Shown: positions 56,201 to 64,000 of the stretch, piece after piece | Numbering within the stretch: position 1 is the stretch's first letter | Layout of the letters: every line of letters starts with the position of its first letter | From: an uncultured Desulfosporosinus sp. | GTDB lineage: Bacteria > Bacillota > Desulfitobacteriia > Desulfitobacteriales > Desulfitobacteriaceae | DNA: 64,000 nucleotides | Reading direction: 5' to 3' | Assembly: GCA_927405585.1 (NCBI GenBank) | Contig: CAKMJS010000129.1 | Span: 1 to 64,000, forward strand | The notes under the pieces: model-generated | The model's database searches: none | What the model saw: only the letters and a program-made list of their open reading frames with translations | Told to the model about the DNA's origin: nothing | Made by a program: the position numbers and the translations under genes

Positions 56201-57621
56201 TGCGTACTCTCCTTTTTAACATTTAAGGCTGTTTGGATTCGAGCTTGACTCCAGCGAGTTTCAGCCGCCAAATATTCCCTGTCCTTTTCTAGCAAACTAG
56301 CATACGGTATTTCACCCACCACATTTTTTAAGTAGCTAAGTCGTATATGATCGAGCTCAATATCTTTAATCTGAATTTGAGCGGGATGAGTTGGAATAAT
56401 AATACTTTTCCCTGGAATGCTCTCTCTCGGATCCCCACGCCGCACTTCAATTCCATTTTCTTTAGCAAACGTTAACTGAGCTTGAGGATGTTTACCTGCT
56501 CCGGTATACTCTGTCTCTTGTACTACGATGACTTCATCTTCTCCCATTTCCTGTGCCAAAGCAAATGCAGCCGCTAACGACGTATTTCCTGCGGGGCCAC
56601 GTTCTAGACCTTCCAACTGCGCCAGAGCTTCTGTAATATAAAAGGCGTCCCCCTGGGTCACCGTGATATAGCGATCTAAATAGCGCAACGGCCGAGCAGC
56701 ATTACGGGGAACATCCGAACGGTCCGGCCAGACAGCAAAGGGGATGCCAAAACCAGTATGCCCAGTCGTAAATGATTTGCGGTTAAAAGCTTGGTCACTG
56801 GCCATATGTAGCCCTTTAAGGTCAATACTTGCCCCGATAATCTGAGCTGAACACCCGGCTTTTTCTAACCCTCGCGCCGTACCCGTGACATTTCCTCCAC
56901 CAGCATGGGTGATGACCACGGCGTCTGGGTCTTTACCCGTTAACTGACGGGTTTGCTCCACGAGTTCATACCCTAAGGTTTCCACACCCGCAATTCCAAA
57001 CGGTGTATAGAGAGACGCATTGAAAAACCCGGTTTCCTCTAATAGTTGCAAGAAGATATAAAAGAGTTCCGGACCAACCGACAGCTGAAGTACCTCTGCC
57101 CCATAAGCCTCACACGCCCGACTCTTTTCAATGATTTCCGGTTGTCCCTGTCCTCGGGAGTCAAAGGCTTCTTGAACAATTAAACAAGGAATTCCAAGCA
57201 TCGCTGCTTGGGAAGCAACCGCCGCCCCATAGTTTCCGGAAGTAGCTGCAATCACACCTGCATACCCACGTTTTTTCGCTTCATAAACTGATAAAGCTGC
57301 TCTACGAGCTTTAAAACTACCCGAAGGATTAGCGGCTTCATCTTTGACGAAAATTCTCGCCCCTTTCCCCTGAGGAGCGACTCGGCGAGCCAAGTCTGTA
57401 AGCTGTCGAAGCTCCAACAGGGGCGTGTTCCCTACCCCAGTTGCTCGTTGAATGCGGCTTGTTTCCTCCAGAGAGTAAGCCACTGAGCCCATCATGCCTT
57501 CATAATCAAAACCTAATTTACCAAACTCAAACACGGCATAATCAATCCCAATGGCCTTGCGCATAATCTCCCCCTTACGAGCCATGACTGCCTCATAAGA
57601 CTGATCCAATAGTTTACTCAT
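56197..57621 (-). CDS. ortB: 2-amino-4-oxopentanoate thiolase, large (PLP) subunit
   Basis: Cleaves 2-amino-4-oxopentanoate with CoA to alanine and acetyl-CoA, with OrtA. 474 residues, threonine synthase-like fold II. PLP lysine K104 in SGSFKARRA; ATSGNYGAAVASQA binds the phosphate-side loop; ITHAGGGNVTG is typical. ATG at 57621 follows GGGAGGG by six bases; the longer frame overlaps ortA too far. Confidence 0.93.
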   Translation of the reverse strand: MSKLLDQSYEAVMARKGEIMRKAIGIDYAVFEFGKLGFDYEGMMGSVAYSLEETSRIQRATGVGNTPLLELRQLTDLARRVAPQGKGARIFVKDEAANPSGSFKARRAALSVYEAKKRGYAGVIAATSGNYGAAVASQAAMLGIPCLIVQEAFDSRGQGQPEIIEKSRACEAYGAEVLQLSVGPELFYIFLQLLEETGFFNASLYTPFGIAGVETLGYELVEQTRQLTGKDPDAVVITHAGGGNVTGTARGLEKAGCSAQIIGASIDLKGLHMASDQAFNRKSFTTGHTGFGIPFAVWPDRSDVPRNAARPLRYLDRYITVTQGDAFYITEALAQLEGLERGPAGNTSLAAAFALAQEMGEDEVIVVQETEYTGAGKHPQAQLTFAKENGIEVRRGDPRESIPGKSIIIPTHPAQIQIKDIELDHIRLSYLKNVVGEIPYASLLEKDREYLAAETRWSQARIQTALNVKKESTQ

Positions 57622-57958
57622 CTCCAACCCTCCCTTTCTTGAGAAAGGTCCGTAGTTCTTGCCCAATATCTAATAGCACCTTTTGCGGTTCTCCGAACGA
57701 ATGGCTATACCGGGGATGAAGCGAGACCAATTTCCCTTCCACCACTCGCCCGATCCGAGTGCGGACAGAGACAATTTCGCCAAGTCTGGCTTTATCATTG
57801 ACGAGAAAACCTCGCAAACGCATCTCTAAGGGTACCTTTTGTGTATCCTCTGGAACTTGAGGAGCCCGTTTTCCTGATTCCATAATCACGTTCCAAATTT
57901 CGACCCAATCACCACTCACCACATGCTCTTGTAGGCTGCTCTTATGATCTGAACTCAT
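57614..57958 (-). CDS. ortA: 2-amino-4-oxopentanoate thiolase, small subunit
   Basis: 114 residues, no cofactor motif of its own. RGFLVNDKARLGEIVSVRTR and GRVVEGKL are typical of OrtA. It starts four bases after ord and overlaps ortB by eight, in the order ord-ortA-ortB of Clostridium sticklandii. Confidence 0.92.
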   Translation of the reverse strand: MSSDHKSSLQEHVVSGDWVEIWNVIMESGKRAPQVPEDTQKVPLEMRLRGFLVNDKARLGEIVSVRTRIGRVVEGKLVSLHPRYSHSFGEPQKVLLDIGQELRTFLKKGRVGDE

Positions 57959-57962
57959 TTGT

Positions 57963-59015
57963 TTACTCCCCCTTTCGCCAAGCCAGAAGCGCCCGTACGT
58001 CTCCCATCAGAGCGGCAGGAACCGGTAATTCGGCCATGCTTAAAAGTCCTGGGCGAGCCGCTAAAACTTGGGGTATCATGTTCACTGCCATCGCCATGGT
58101 TCCAAGGCCGCCTGGGATTTCCGGTTTAATCGCTAAATGAATATCTGGCTGTCCGCTGATGTCGATATAATCTCCCGTCTCAATCCCTTCCAACTGAGGC
58201 AAAACCTGCTGTGGATGAATTAATTCGATCTTGGGAACTCCATCAACATACCCGATCGCGGAATGTTTGCACCCCGCCACATGACCAGGTTCCACTTTCA
58301 CATGCGCTGTTTCTCTATACACCTTTGAAATAATCGGAAATCGAGTTTCCTCAATTCTATCCAATTTCCAGCCCAAGGTTTTTGCTAAGAGATGAATGGA
58401 TTCCTTAAACCCAACATGTCCTACAATTTCTCCGCTTTGCAACCCTGCTTCAAACGCTTCCACGCTCACTCCCACGCCCTGCGTCTGCATAACCGTAGGA
58501 CCAAATGGAGAAAGATCATTAATTCGGGTAGCTTTAATATGATCTACCTCTAGACAGGGACCGGTCATGGCTAGTATTAAAGTATCCAGTACAAATCCCG
58601 GATTAATCCCTGTTCCTAGGACGCTTACACCATACTCTTTGGCTAAACCATCAATATGTTTCGCTAGCTCTGGTTCTTGAGCCCATGGGTAAGCCATTTC
58701 CTCCGCGATGCTAATGACATTTAAGGAATGTTTGAGCGCTATCTCAATTTGGGGAGCAACATCCTTCGTAAAGGAGGAGGTTGCCAGGACGACAAGATCT
58801 GCTTGTTCTAAACTCATTTCTCCCACATTGGGTGGCTGTTGAATCCTCACGCCATTCTCTGCCCCCCCTAAAAAATCCCCTAAATCCTGCCCAACCTTCT
58901 GTGGATCTTGATCATATGCACCGACGATCTTGAGCCCTGTTTTAGACTCCATTAAACGAGCCATTCCACTCCCCATGGCACCTAAACCCCATTGAATCAC
59001 ACGTATGTCAGACAT
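57963..59015 (-). CDS. ord: 2,4-diaminopentanoate dehydrogenase
   Basis: Oxidatively deaminates 2,4-diaminopentanoate to 2-amino-4-oxopentanoate with NAD(P)+, the oxidation of the pathway. 350 residues, DapB-like. Rossmann motif WGLGAMGSGMA at 9-19 and GTGINPGFVLDTL in the catalytic part. GAGGAGGG is six bases before the ATG. First gene of the operon, about 65 bases downstream of a sigma-54 promoter. Confidence 0.93.
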   Translation of the reverse strand: MSDIRVIQWGLGAMGSGMARLMESKTGLKIVGAYDQDPQKVGQDLGDFLGGAENGVRIQQPPNVGEMSLEQADLVVLATSSFTKDVAPQIEIALKHSLNVISIAEEMAYPWAQEPELAKHIDGLAKEYGVSVLGTGINPGFVLDTLILAMTGPCLEVDHIKATRINDLSPFGPTVMQTQGVGVSVEAFEAGLQSGEIVGHVGFKESIHLLAKTLGWKLDRIEETRFPIISKVYRETAHVKVEPGHVAGCKHSAIGYVDGVPKIELIHPQQVLPQLEGIETGDYIDISGQPDIHLAIKPEIPGGLGTMAMAVNMIPQVLAARPGLLSMAELPVPAALMGDVRALLAWRKGE

Positions 59016-59078
59016 ATTGAACCCTCCTCATCTTTATCATCCAAAGTTGATGCAAATTTCTTGCATTGTTTATATTAA

Positions 59079-59094
59079 TGCAAAAGTTATGCCA
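59079..59094 (-). promoter_or_regulatory. Sigma-54 (-24/-12) promoter of the ord-rocF operon
   Basis: TGGCATAACTTTTGCA on the minus strand, matching TGGCAC-N5-TTGCA with GG and GC exactly ten bases apart. It lies 64 bases before the ord start. Confidence 0.85.
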
Positions 59095-59171
59095 TAAACC
59101 TCCCCTACAATCCATGAATATTATTGTGCCTTATCTTGCGTAAAACTACTTCTTTTAATAATTAACATAGT

Positions 59172-59217
59172 TAAAAAGCAAGATATTTTGCCCTCCTGCA
59201 AAATATCTTGCTTTTTT
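59172..59217. terminator. Terminator of the activator gene
   Basis: AAAAAGCAAGATATTTTGC pairs perfectly with GCAAAATATCTTGCTTTTT across a 6-base loop. T runs occur on both strands. It isolates the activator from the ord operon. Confidence 0.85.
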
Positions 59218-59231
59218 AAATATTCTTTCTG

Positions 59232-60608
59232 TTATAAATTTCGCAGCTTATACTGAAGTAATTGACGGGAAATCCCTAATTGTTTAGCAGCTTGCGTTAT
59301 ATTCCCTTGGGACTTACCCAAAGCCGCCTGAATCAGGCTCACTTCTAACTGATGAAGGCTCTCCGGAAGGGTTAGGTCAGATATTTCCTCTCGGCTACTC
59401 TGCTGTTCGTGAGCTGGGACTTTCGTCTGCAAATAATTCGGCAACTCGTTAACACCAAATACCTGATCTGATGTTACCAGTCCCCCTTCGACAATATGTG
59501 CAAGCTCTCTCACATTACCAGGCCAGTCATGCTTTTTCAAGGTGAGAAGTACATCAGGATTAATCGTTGGAATGCTTCGCTGATGCTTATGTGCCAGTTG
59601 CTTTAGAAAATGATGAGCTAAAAGTTCGATATCTTCCTGACGTTCCTTCAAGGGAGGGAGAGGGATCTCTAAAACATTAATGCGATAATAGAGGTCTGGC
59701 CGAATTCGACCTTGACGTATGCTCTCATCCGTGGGCTGATTAGTGGTTGCCAAAACTCGAACATCAATCACTTTTTCCCGCACGTCTCCCAAGCGACGAA
59801 CTCTTCCTTCTTGTAAAACCCGCAGTAATTTTGCCTGTAGGTTTAGCCCCATAGAATCAATTTCATCTAATAAAATGGTCCCTCCCTGAGCCTGTTCGAA
59901 CAAGCCCGGTCGATCTATGGCCCCAGTAAAGCTTCCTCGTACCGTACCGAATAAAATCCCTTCTAGTAAGCTTTCCGGCAATGCAGCACAGTTCTGAGCA
60001 ATAAATGGTCCACGAGCGCGTGAACTGTAGGTATGAATACTCTGGGCAACCATTTCTTTGCCAGTCCCAGTTTCTCCCGTAATTAACACACTTACTCCAG
60101 TATTCGCCGCACGTTTTGCCTTTTCTACTAGTTCGAGCATGGCTTTGCTTTGTGTCACAATATCCTTAAAAGTATAGAAAAGTGATCCCTTGCTAGCCTT
60201 ATGGGGCAAGGGCGGATGGAGTTCACTCTGGAGCTGAACCACTTGCTCCGATAAGCGGACCACCCGGCTTAAGTCCTTAGACACCTCAAACGCCCCCACA
60301 AGCTCTCCTTCTATATATAACGGATATGTATTATTTACACTCGTTATCTTCTCTCCCCTAGGACTGAGATACGTCTGACTAACCTGTACTAAGGGTTTAT
60401 GGGTCTGTAATACTTGCCAAAGCGTACTCGTTTCCTTAGACAAGGAAGGAAAATACCGCAATAAACTTTGCCCTAAAACATCCTTTGGCTCTATCCCTTC
60501 CATGCGCCCTATGGCCTTATTATAGTATATGGTGTTTCCCTGAAGGTCGACAACGTGCACTCCTTCATCTAGTTCATCTAGAATTGTCGCTAAGCTGACG
60601 TCATCCAT
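59232..60608 (-). CDS. Sigma-54-dependent PAS-AAA+ transcription activator
   Basis: 458 residues. A PAS domain (1-115, IYYNKAIGRMEG) probably senses a small ligand; the AAA+ domain has Walker A GETGTGKE (178-185), Walker B TILLDEID (244-251) and GSFTGA at 225-230 in place of the usual GAFTGA, the loop that touches sigma-54; a Fis-type helix-turn-helix ends the protein (ITQAAKQLGISRQLLQYKL). ATG at 60608 has GGAG seven bases upstream. It lies between two sigma-54 promoters, so it very likely activates both. Confidence 0.93.
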   Translation of the reverse strand: MDDVSLATILDELDEGVHVVDLQGNTIYYNKAIGRMEGIEPKDVLGQSLLRYFPSLSKETSTLWQVLQTHKPLVQVSQTYLSPRGEKITSVNNTYPLYIEGELVGAFEVSKDLSRVVRLSEQVVQLQSELHPPLPHKASKGSLFYTFKDIVTQSKAMLELVEKAKRAANTGVSVLITGETGTGKEMVAQSIHTYSSRARGPFIAQNCAALPESLLEGILFGTVRGSFTGAIDRPGLFEQAQGGTILLDEIDSMGLNLQAKLLRVLQEGRVRRLGDVREKVIDVRVLATTNQPTDESIRQGRIRPDLYYRINVLEIPLPPLKERQEDIELLAHHFLKQLAHKHQRSIPTINPDVLLTLKKHDWPGNVRELAHIVEGGLVTSDQVFGVNELPNYLQTKVPAHEQQSSREEISDLTLPESLHQLEVSLIQAALGKSQGNITQAAKQLGISRQLLQYKLRNL

Positions 60609-60960
60609 ATCATTACTCCATCTGCAAATATTTTTGCGTTTAAGATGGTATTCGTGAAAGAAAATGGTTTTCCTTCTAAGCAAATATTTTTTTTACTAAA
60701 TATTAATCTAAGGACTTGCTGATTTTTGCCCCTTCAGTAAGCTATTTTAACGATAAATACTACAATATCGACAGAATAATAAAAACCTTGTTTTCTGGCA
60801 TTATTTTTGCATTATTCAGAAGAATGGGGAAGGAAAATTAAATCTTTCCTTGAATAAGTATTAATCTGAAGAATAATACTTTATAATTTATTTAGTGAGG
60901 TTTGCGGAAATTATTTAATAAAGTTTTCGCAATAAATAAATAATAAATGGAGGAATTGTT
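60609..60960. other. Divergent regulatory gap between activator and nhaC
   Basis: 352 bases without a gene, AT-rich. It holds the nhaC sigma-54 promoter. An activator site is expected here, but I find no clear inverted repeat shared with the ord upstream region. The activator gene's own promoter is not evident. Confidence 0.45.
60796..60811 (+). promoter_or_regulatory. Sigma-54 (-24/-12) promoter of nhaC
   Basis: TGGCATTATTTTTGCA, same spacing as the ord promoter. The transcript would have a leader of about 140 bases to the TTG start at 60961. Confidence 0.82.
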
Positions 60961-62385
60961 TTGGCAAAGGAAATTCGAAAACCATATTTTTGGGAGGCTA
61001 TGCTCGTTGTAATCTTTCTCATGTCGTCGTTGCTGTTCAATATTAAGGTTCTGGAAGGTGATGCACAGATCCCACTGGTGCTCTCAGCTGTTTTTGCAGG
61101 GCTCATGGGTCTAAGAACAGGGATGAAATGGACTGAGATCGAAGAGGGCATAACTACGGGAATCACTTCGGGTTTAAAAGCAATGATTATTTTAATGATT
61201 ATCGGAATGGTTATTGGTTCATGGATTATTGGCGGAGTAGTACCCTCAATGATCTATTACGGTCTTTTAATTCTAAAGCCTTCAATATTTTTAGTTGCAG
61301 TCTGTGTGATAGCCAGTCTCACTTCCTTAGCGATCGGTAGCTCTTGGTCTACCGCAGGCACGATCGGTGTGGCTGCAATCGGGATAGGAACAGCCATGGG
61401 GATTCCCCTGCCGATGGTAGCAGGTGCCGTTGTGTCAGGTGCCTATTTTGGCGATAAGATGTCCCCTCTATCCGATACGACGAACATGGCTCCGGCGGTT
61501 ACCGGTGCTGAATTATTTGAGCACATTCGTCATATGGTCTATACTACCTTGCCTGGGTGGATAATTGCCTTAATCTTGTATGCAATTTTAGGAGTCAAGT
61601 ACGCTTCAGGCGCAGCAGAAACTGACAATATTAGCACAGTTCTTGCTACCTTAAGTGACTCCTTCTATATTAGCCCAATATTATTACTTCCTGCATTTTT
61701 AGTAATCTTAATGGTTTATTTCAAAATTCCTGCCATACCAGGGTTAATTGGTGGAATGATATTTGGTTGTATTTTTGCGGTTTTATTCCAAGGGGCAACC
61801 TTGGCAAGCGTCGTTTCAACCTTACATTATGGGTTTGCAGCTGAAACAGGCGTAGAGTTTGTAGACGAGTTACTTTCCAGAGGCGGTCTCGATTCAATGA
61901 TGTGGACAATTTCGTTAGTTATGGCTGCCTTGACATTGGGTGGGATCATGGAAAAAACGAGAATGTTGGAAGCGATTGTTGAAAAAATATTGACTTTTGC
62001 TAAGTCAACCGGTTCGCTTGTACTAAGCACCGTCTTAACTGCTATCGCTGTAAACATGCTGGCAGCTGACCAGTACTTGTCTATAGTTCTCACAGGTAAG
62101 ATGTATACCCCTGCGTTTAAGGCGCAAAACCTACATCCCAAAAACCTCTCTCGGATAATTGAAGACGCTGGAACAATGACATCACCGTTAATTCCCTGGA
62201 ATTCATGTGGTGCCTTCATGTTCGCTACTTTAGGCGTTAGTCCGTTTGCCTATCTTCCGTACGCCTTCCTGAACTTACTATCTCCTGTTATATCAGTCAT
62301 TTATGGTTACACAGGTTTCACCATGGAAAAGCTTAAGCCAGGTAATGAGCCAATAACAGTTGCCACAACGAATATCAGTAAATGA
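60961..62385 (+). CDS. nhaC: NhaC-family Na+/H+ antiporter
   Basis: 474 residues, about 12 membrane helices. SSWSTAGTIGVAAIGIG and GAYFGDKMSPLSDTTNMAPAV are the NhaC signatures. TTG start with GGAGG seven bases upstream. In ornithine and arginine fermenters such antiporters sit with the catabolic genes; it may exchange amino acid or handle ion balance when amines are used. The exact substrate is not fixed by sequence. A terminator follows. Confidence 0.9.
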   Translation: MAKEIRKPYFWEAMLVVIFLMSSLLFNIKVLEGDAQIPLVLSAVFAGLMGLRTGMKWTEIEEGITTGITSGLKAMIILMIIGMVIGSWIIGGVVPSMIYYGLLILKPSIFLVAVCVIASLTSLAIGSSWSTAGTIGVAAIGIGTAMGIPLPMVAGAVVSGAYFGDKMSPLSDTTNMAPAVTGAELFEHIRHMVYTTLPGWIIALILYAILGVKYASGAAETDNISTVLATLSDSFYISPILLLPAFLVILMVYFKIPAIPGLIGGMIFGCIFAVLFQGATLASVVSTLHYGFAAETGVEFVDELLSRGGLDSMMWTISLVMAALTLGGIMEKTRMLEAIVEKILTFAKSTGSLVLSTVLTAIAVNMLAADQYLSIVLTGKMYTPAFKAQNLHPKNLSRIIEDAGTMTSPLIPWNSCGAFMFATLGVSPFAYLPYAFLNLLSPVISVIYGYTGFTMEKLKPGNEPITVATTNISK

Positions 62386-62440
62386 TAATCTCATGAGTAG
62401 AAGTAGATGTTATTAAGCTTTGACTGAGTACTTCACTATT

Positions 62441-62487
62441 TACCCTATAGAGTTGACAAATAATTTAAGTCAACCCTATAGGGTATT
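62441..62487. terminator. Terminator between nhaC and comM
   Basis: ACCCTATAG-AGTTGAC pairs with GTCAAC-CCTATAGGGT around an AT loop, then ATTTCT. It can serve both converging genes. Confidence 0.65.
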
Positions 62488-62553
62488 TCTATGTAATCGC
62501 CAAAACAGTTATGGTAGACGAGATTCCTCCCTATGTTCACTTTTCTTTACACT

Positions 62554-64000
62554 TTATGCCTGTACCCTATCCAACGTTCGAAACTGTATCGCCTCCGCCA
62601 AATGCGCCGGAAGGATATCCGAAGCTCCTCCGAGGTCAGCAATCGTGCGGGCAACCCTTAAAATCCGATCATGCGCACGAGCACTGAGGCTTTGGCTGTC
62701 AAAGATACGATGTAAAAGAGACTCCCCACTCGGAGTTAGCGCTCCGTGCTCTTTAGTTTCCCTAGCGCTCATCTCCGCATTTGTCTTTGCGGGACCGAGA
62801 CGTGCCCATTGCTTTCTACGGGCCGCCATAACCCGTTCTCTGACCACAATGGAATATTCCGCCCCATGACTACTCTTTAACTCCGTGTAACTCAACCTTG
62901 GCACCTCTACGTGCATGTCAAATCGATCTAAGAGTGGACCTGATATCCTACCACGATAATTTTGGATCTGCATCGGTGAACATGCACACACGCGACCTTG
63001 GTCTCCATAATATCCGCACGGGCAAGGATTCATACTAGCTATGACACTTACATGGGCAGGATAAGTTATACTCCCCGATTGACGGGTTATCGTTAATTCT
63101 CGATCTTCTAAAGGTTGCCTCAAACATTCCAAAACCTCACGTCCAAACTCTGGAAGCTCATCTAAGAACAAGACACCATGATTAGCAAAGCTTAATTCAC
63201 CTGGGCGTAGCTCCCTTCCTCCACCAATCATTCCAGCCCTGGTTACGGAATGATGAGGATTACGAAAGGGGCGATGCTGAACCAAGGATCCATTGCAATT
63301 AAGTAGCCCTGAAACACTGTAAAGCTGAGTGACCTCGATACTTTCTTGGTCGCTTAATAAGGGAAGTATCCCGGCATAGGCTTTTGCCAGAAGCGTTTTG
63401 CCTGAGCCTGGGGGCCCCACAAGGACGACATTATGCCCTCCTGCAGCCGCAATTTCTAAGGCTCGTTTGGCATGCTGTTGCCCATGAACATCCGCGAAGT
63501 CCACTCTCAGACCGTTGCTTGAGTTTGCTGGAGGAATCCGAGCAATTACTTCTTCTTCGAAGTCGCTCCTTTTATCAATGATCCTCACTATTTGATCTAA
63601 ATTGAAAGTACTATGGGTTGCTAACCGTGTCACAAGACGAGCTTCAGCTAAATTATCGGGAGGAACGATCAACCTTAATCGTTCGGCCTCCGGCCCTCCT
63701 TCAATTTCTACTCTCGTATTCTCATTATCCAAGGTTATTGCCATGGTAAGTACGCCAGGGACTGGGCGAAGGGTCCCCTCTAACGATAATTCGCCTGAGA
63801 AAACATATTGATCGAGATCAGGTGAACTGCATTGCCTAGTTGCAGCGAGTATCCCGATCGCTATCGGTAAATCAAGACCGGAACCTTCTTTACGTAAATC
63901 CGCAGGAGCTAAGTTGACGGTCACCCTCTGTAAGGGGAACAGATAACCTGAGTTTCGTATGGCTGATCGAACCCGATCTCGAGCTTCTCTAACAGCCGTG
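62554..64000 (-). CDS. comM: ComM/YifB-family Mg chelatase-like ATPase, 5' end outside window
   Basis: 482 codons of a protein normally ~505-510 residues; the start lies beyond 64000. The visible N-terminal part includes REARDRVRSAIRNSGYLFP and RVTVNLAPADLRKEGSGLDL (Lon-like domain). The AAA+ domain has GPPGSGKTLLA and FLDELPEF; MNPCPCGYYGD is the zinc-like Cys loop. ComM is a DNA helicase that helps branch migration in transformation. It usually precedes dprA. Confidence 0.93.
   Translation of the reverse strand, partial: TAVREARDRVRSAIRNSGYLFPLQRVTVNLAPADLRKEGSGLDLPIAIGILAATRQCSSPDLDQYVFSGELSLEGTLRPVPGVLTMAITLDNENTRVEIEGGPEAERLRLIVPPDNLAEARLVTRLATHSTFNLDQIVRIIDKRSDFEEEVIARIPPANSSNGLRVDFADVHGQQHAKRALEIAAAGGHNVVLVGPPGSGKTLLAKAYAGILPLLSDQESIEVTQLYSVSGLLNCNGSLVQHRPFRNPHHSVTRAGMIGGGRELRPGELSFANHGVLFLDELPEFGREVLECLRQPLEDRELTITRQSGSITYPAHVSVIASMNPCPCGYYGDQGRVCACSPMQIQNYRGRISGPLLDRFDMHVEVPRLSYTELKSSHGAEYSIVVRERVMAARRKQWARLGPAKTNAEMSARETKEHGALTPSGESLLHRIFDSQSLSARAHDRILRVARTIADLGGASDILPAHLAEAIQFRTLDRVQA

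Overview
The window looks like chromosome from a spore-forming, B12-using anaerobic Firmicute of the Desulfosporosinus/Desulfitobacterium (Peptococcaceae) type. Supporting features are a Gram-positive PolC, CodY with HslUV, an alpha/beta-type spore protein, Ku, an AAA+ sigma-54 activator, and a complete oxidative ornithine pathway. The genus is inferred from gene content and order, not from a database search.

Left part (1-22.3 kb) is accessory. It starts with the end of a YbaN-like membrane protein, trkA, and a carboxynorspermidine (spermidine) pair. An AT-rich defence island follows (about 5.0-13.1 kb, all on the minus strand): a nuclease-NACHT NTPase, then an XRE regulator with an AAA ATPase and a subtilisin-like protease of the IetAS antiphage type. 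Next come a serine-recombinase relic, a Ca2+-type P-ATPase, two GNAT genes separated by GC-rich hairpins, and a secreted RCC1/CWB2 wall protein. The end is a gene graveyard with two very large tandem palindromes that carry covarying hairpins.

Middle part (22.3-47.4 kb) is core and almost entirely on the minus strand: rpsB-tsf, pyrH-frr-uppS-cdsA-ytvI-dxr-rseP-ispG-proS-polC (translation, isoprenoid and envelope synthesis, replication), and dprA-topA-trmFO-xerC-hslV-hslU-codY. PolC lacks the usual exonuclease insertion. Several intergenic gaps hold palindromic repeat families.

Right part (47.5-62.5 kb) separates dprA from comM, which are often neighbours in Firmicutes. It carries ku with a ligD relic, an endonuclease IV-like protein, a spore protein, and a module for arginine/ornithine catabolism. 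Arginase makes ornithine, Orr racemises it, OraSE shifts the amino group with B12 and PLP, Ord deaminates oxidatively, and OrtAB cleaves to alanine and acetyl-CoA. GlmL probably serves the mutase. An adjacent PAS-AAA+ activator, and good sigma-54 promoters before ord and before the divergent nhaC antiporter, suggest joint induction. The window ends inside comM.
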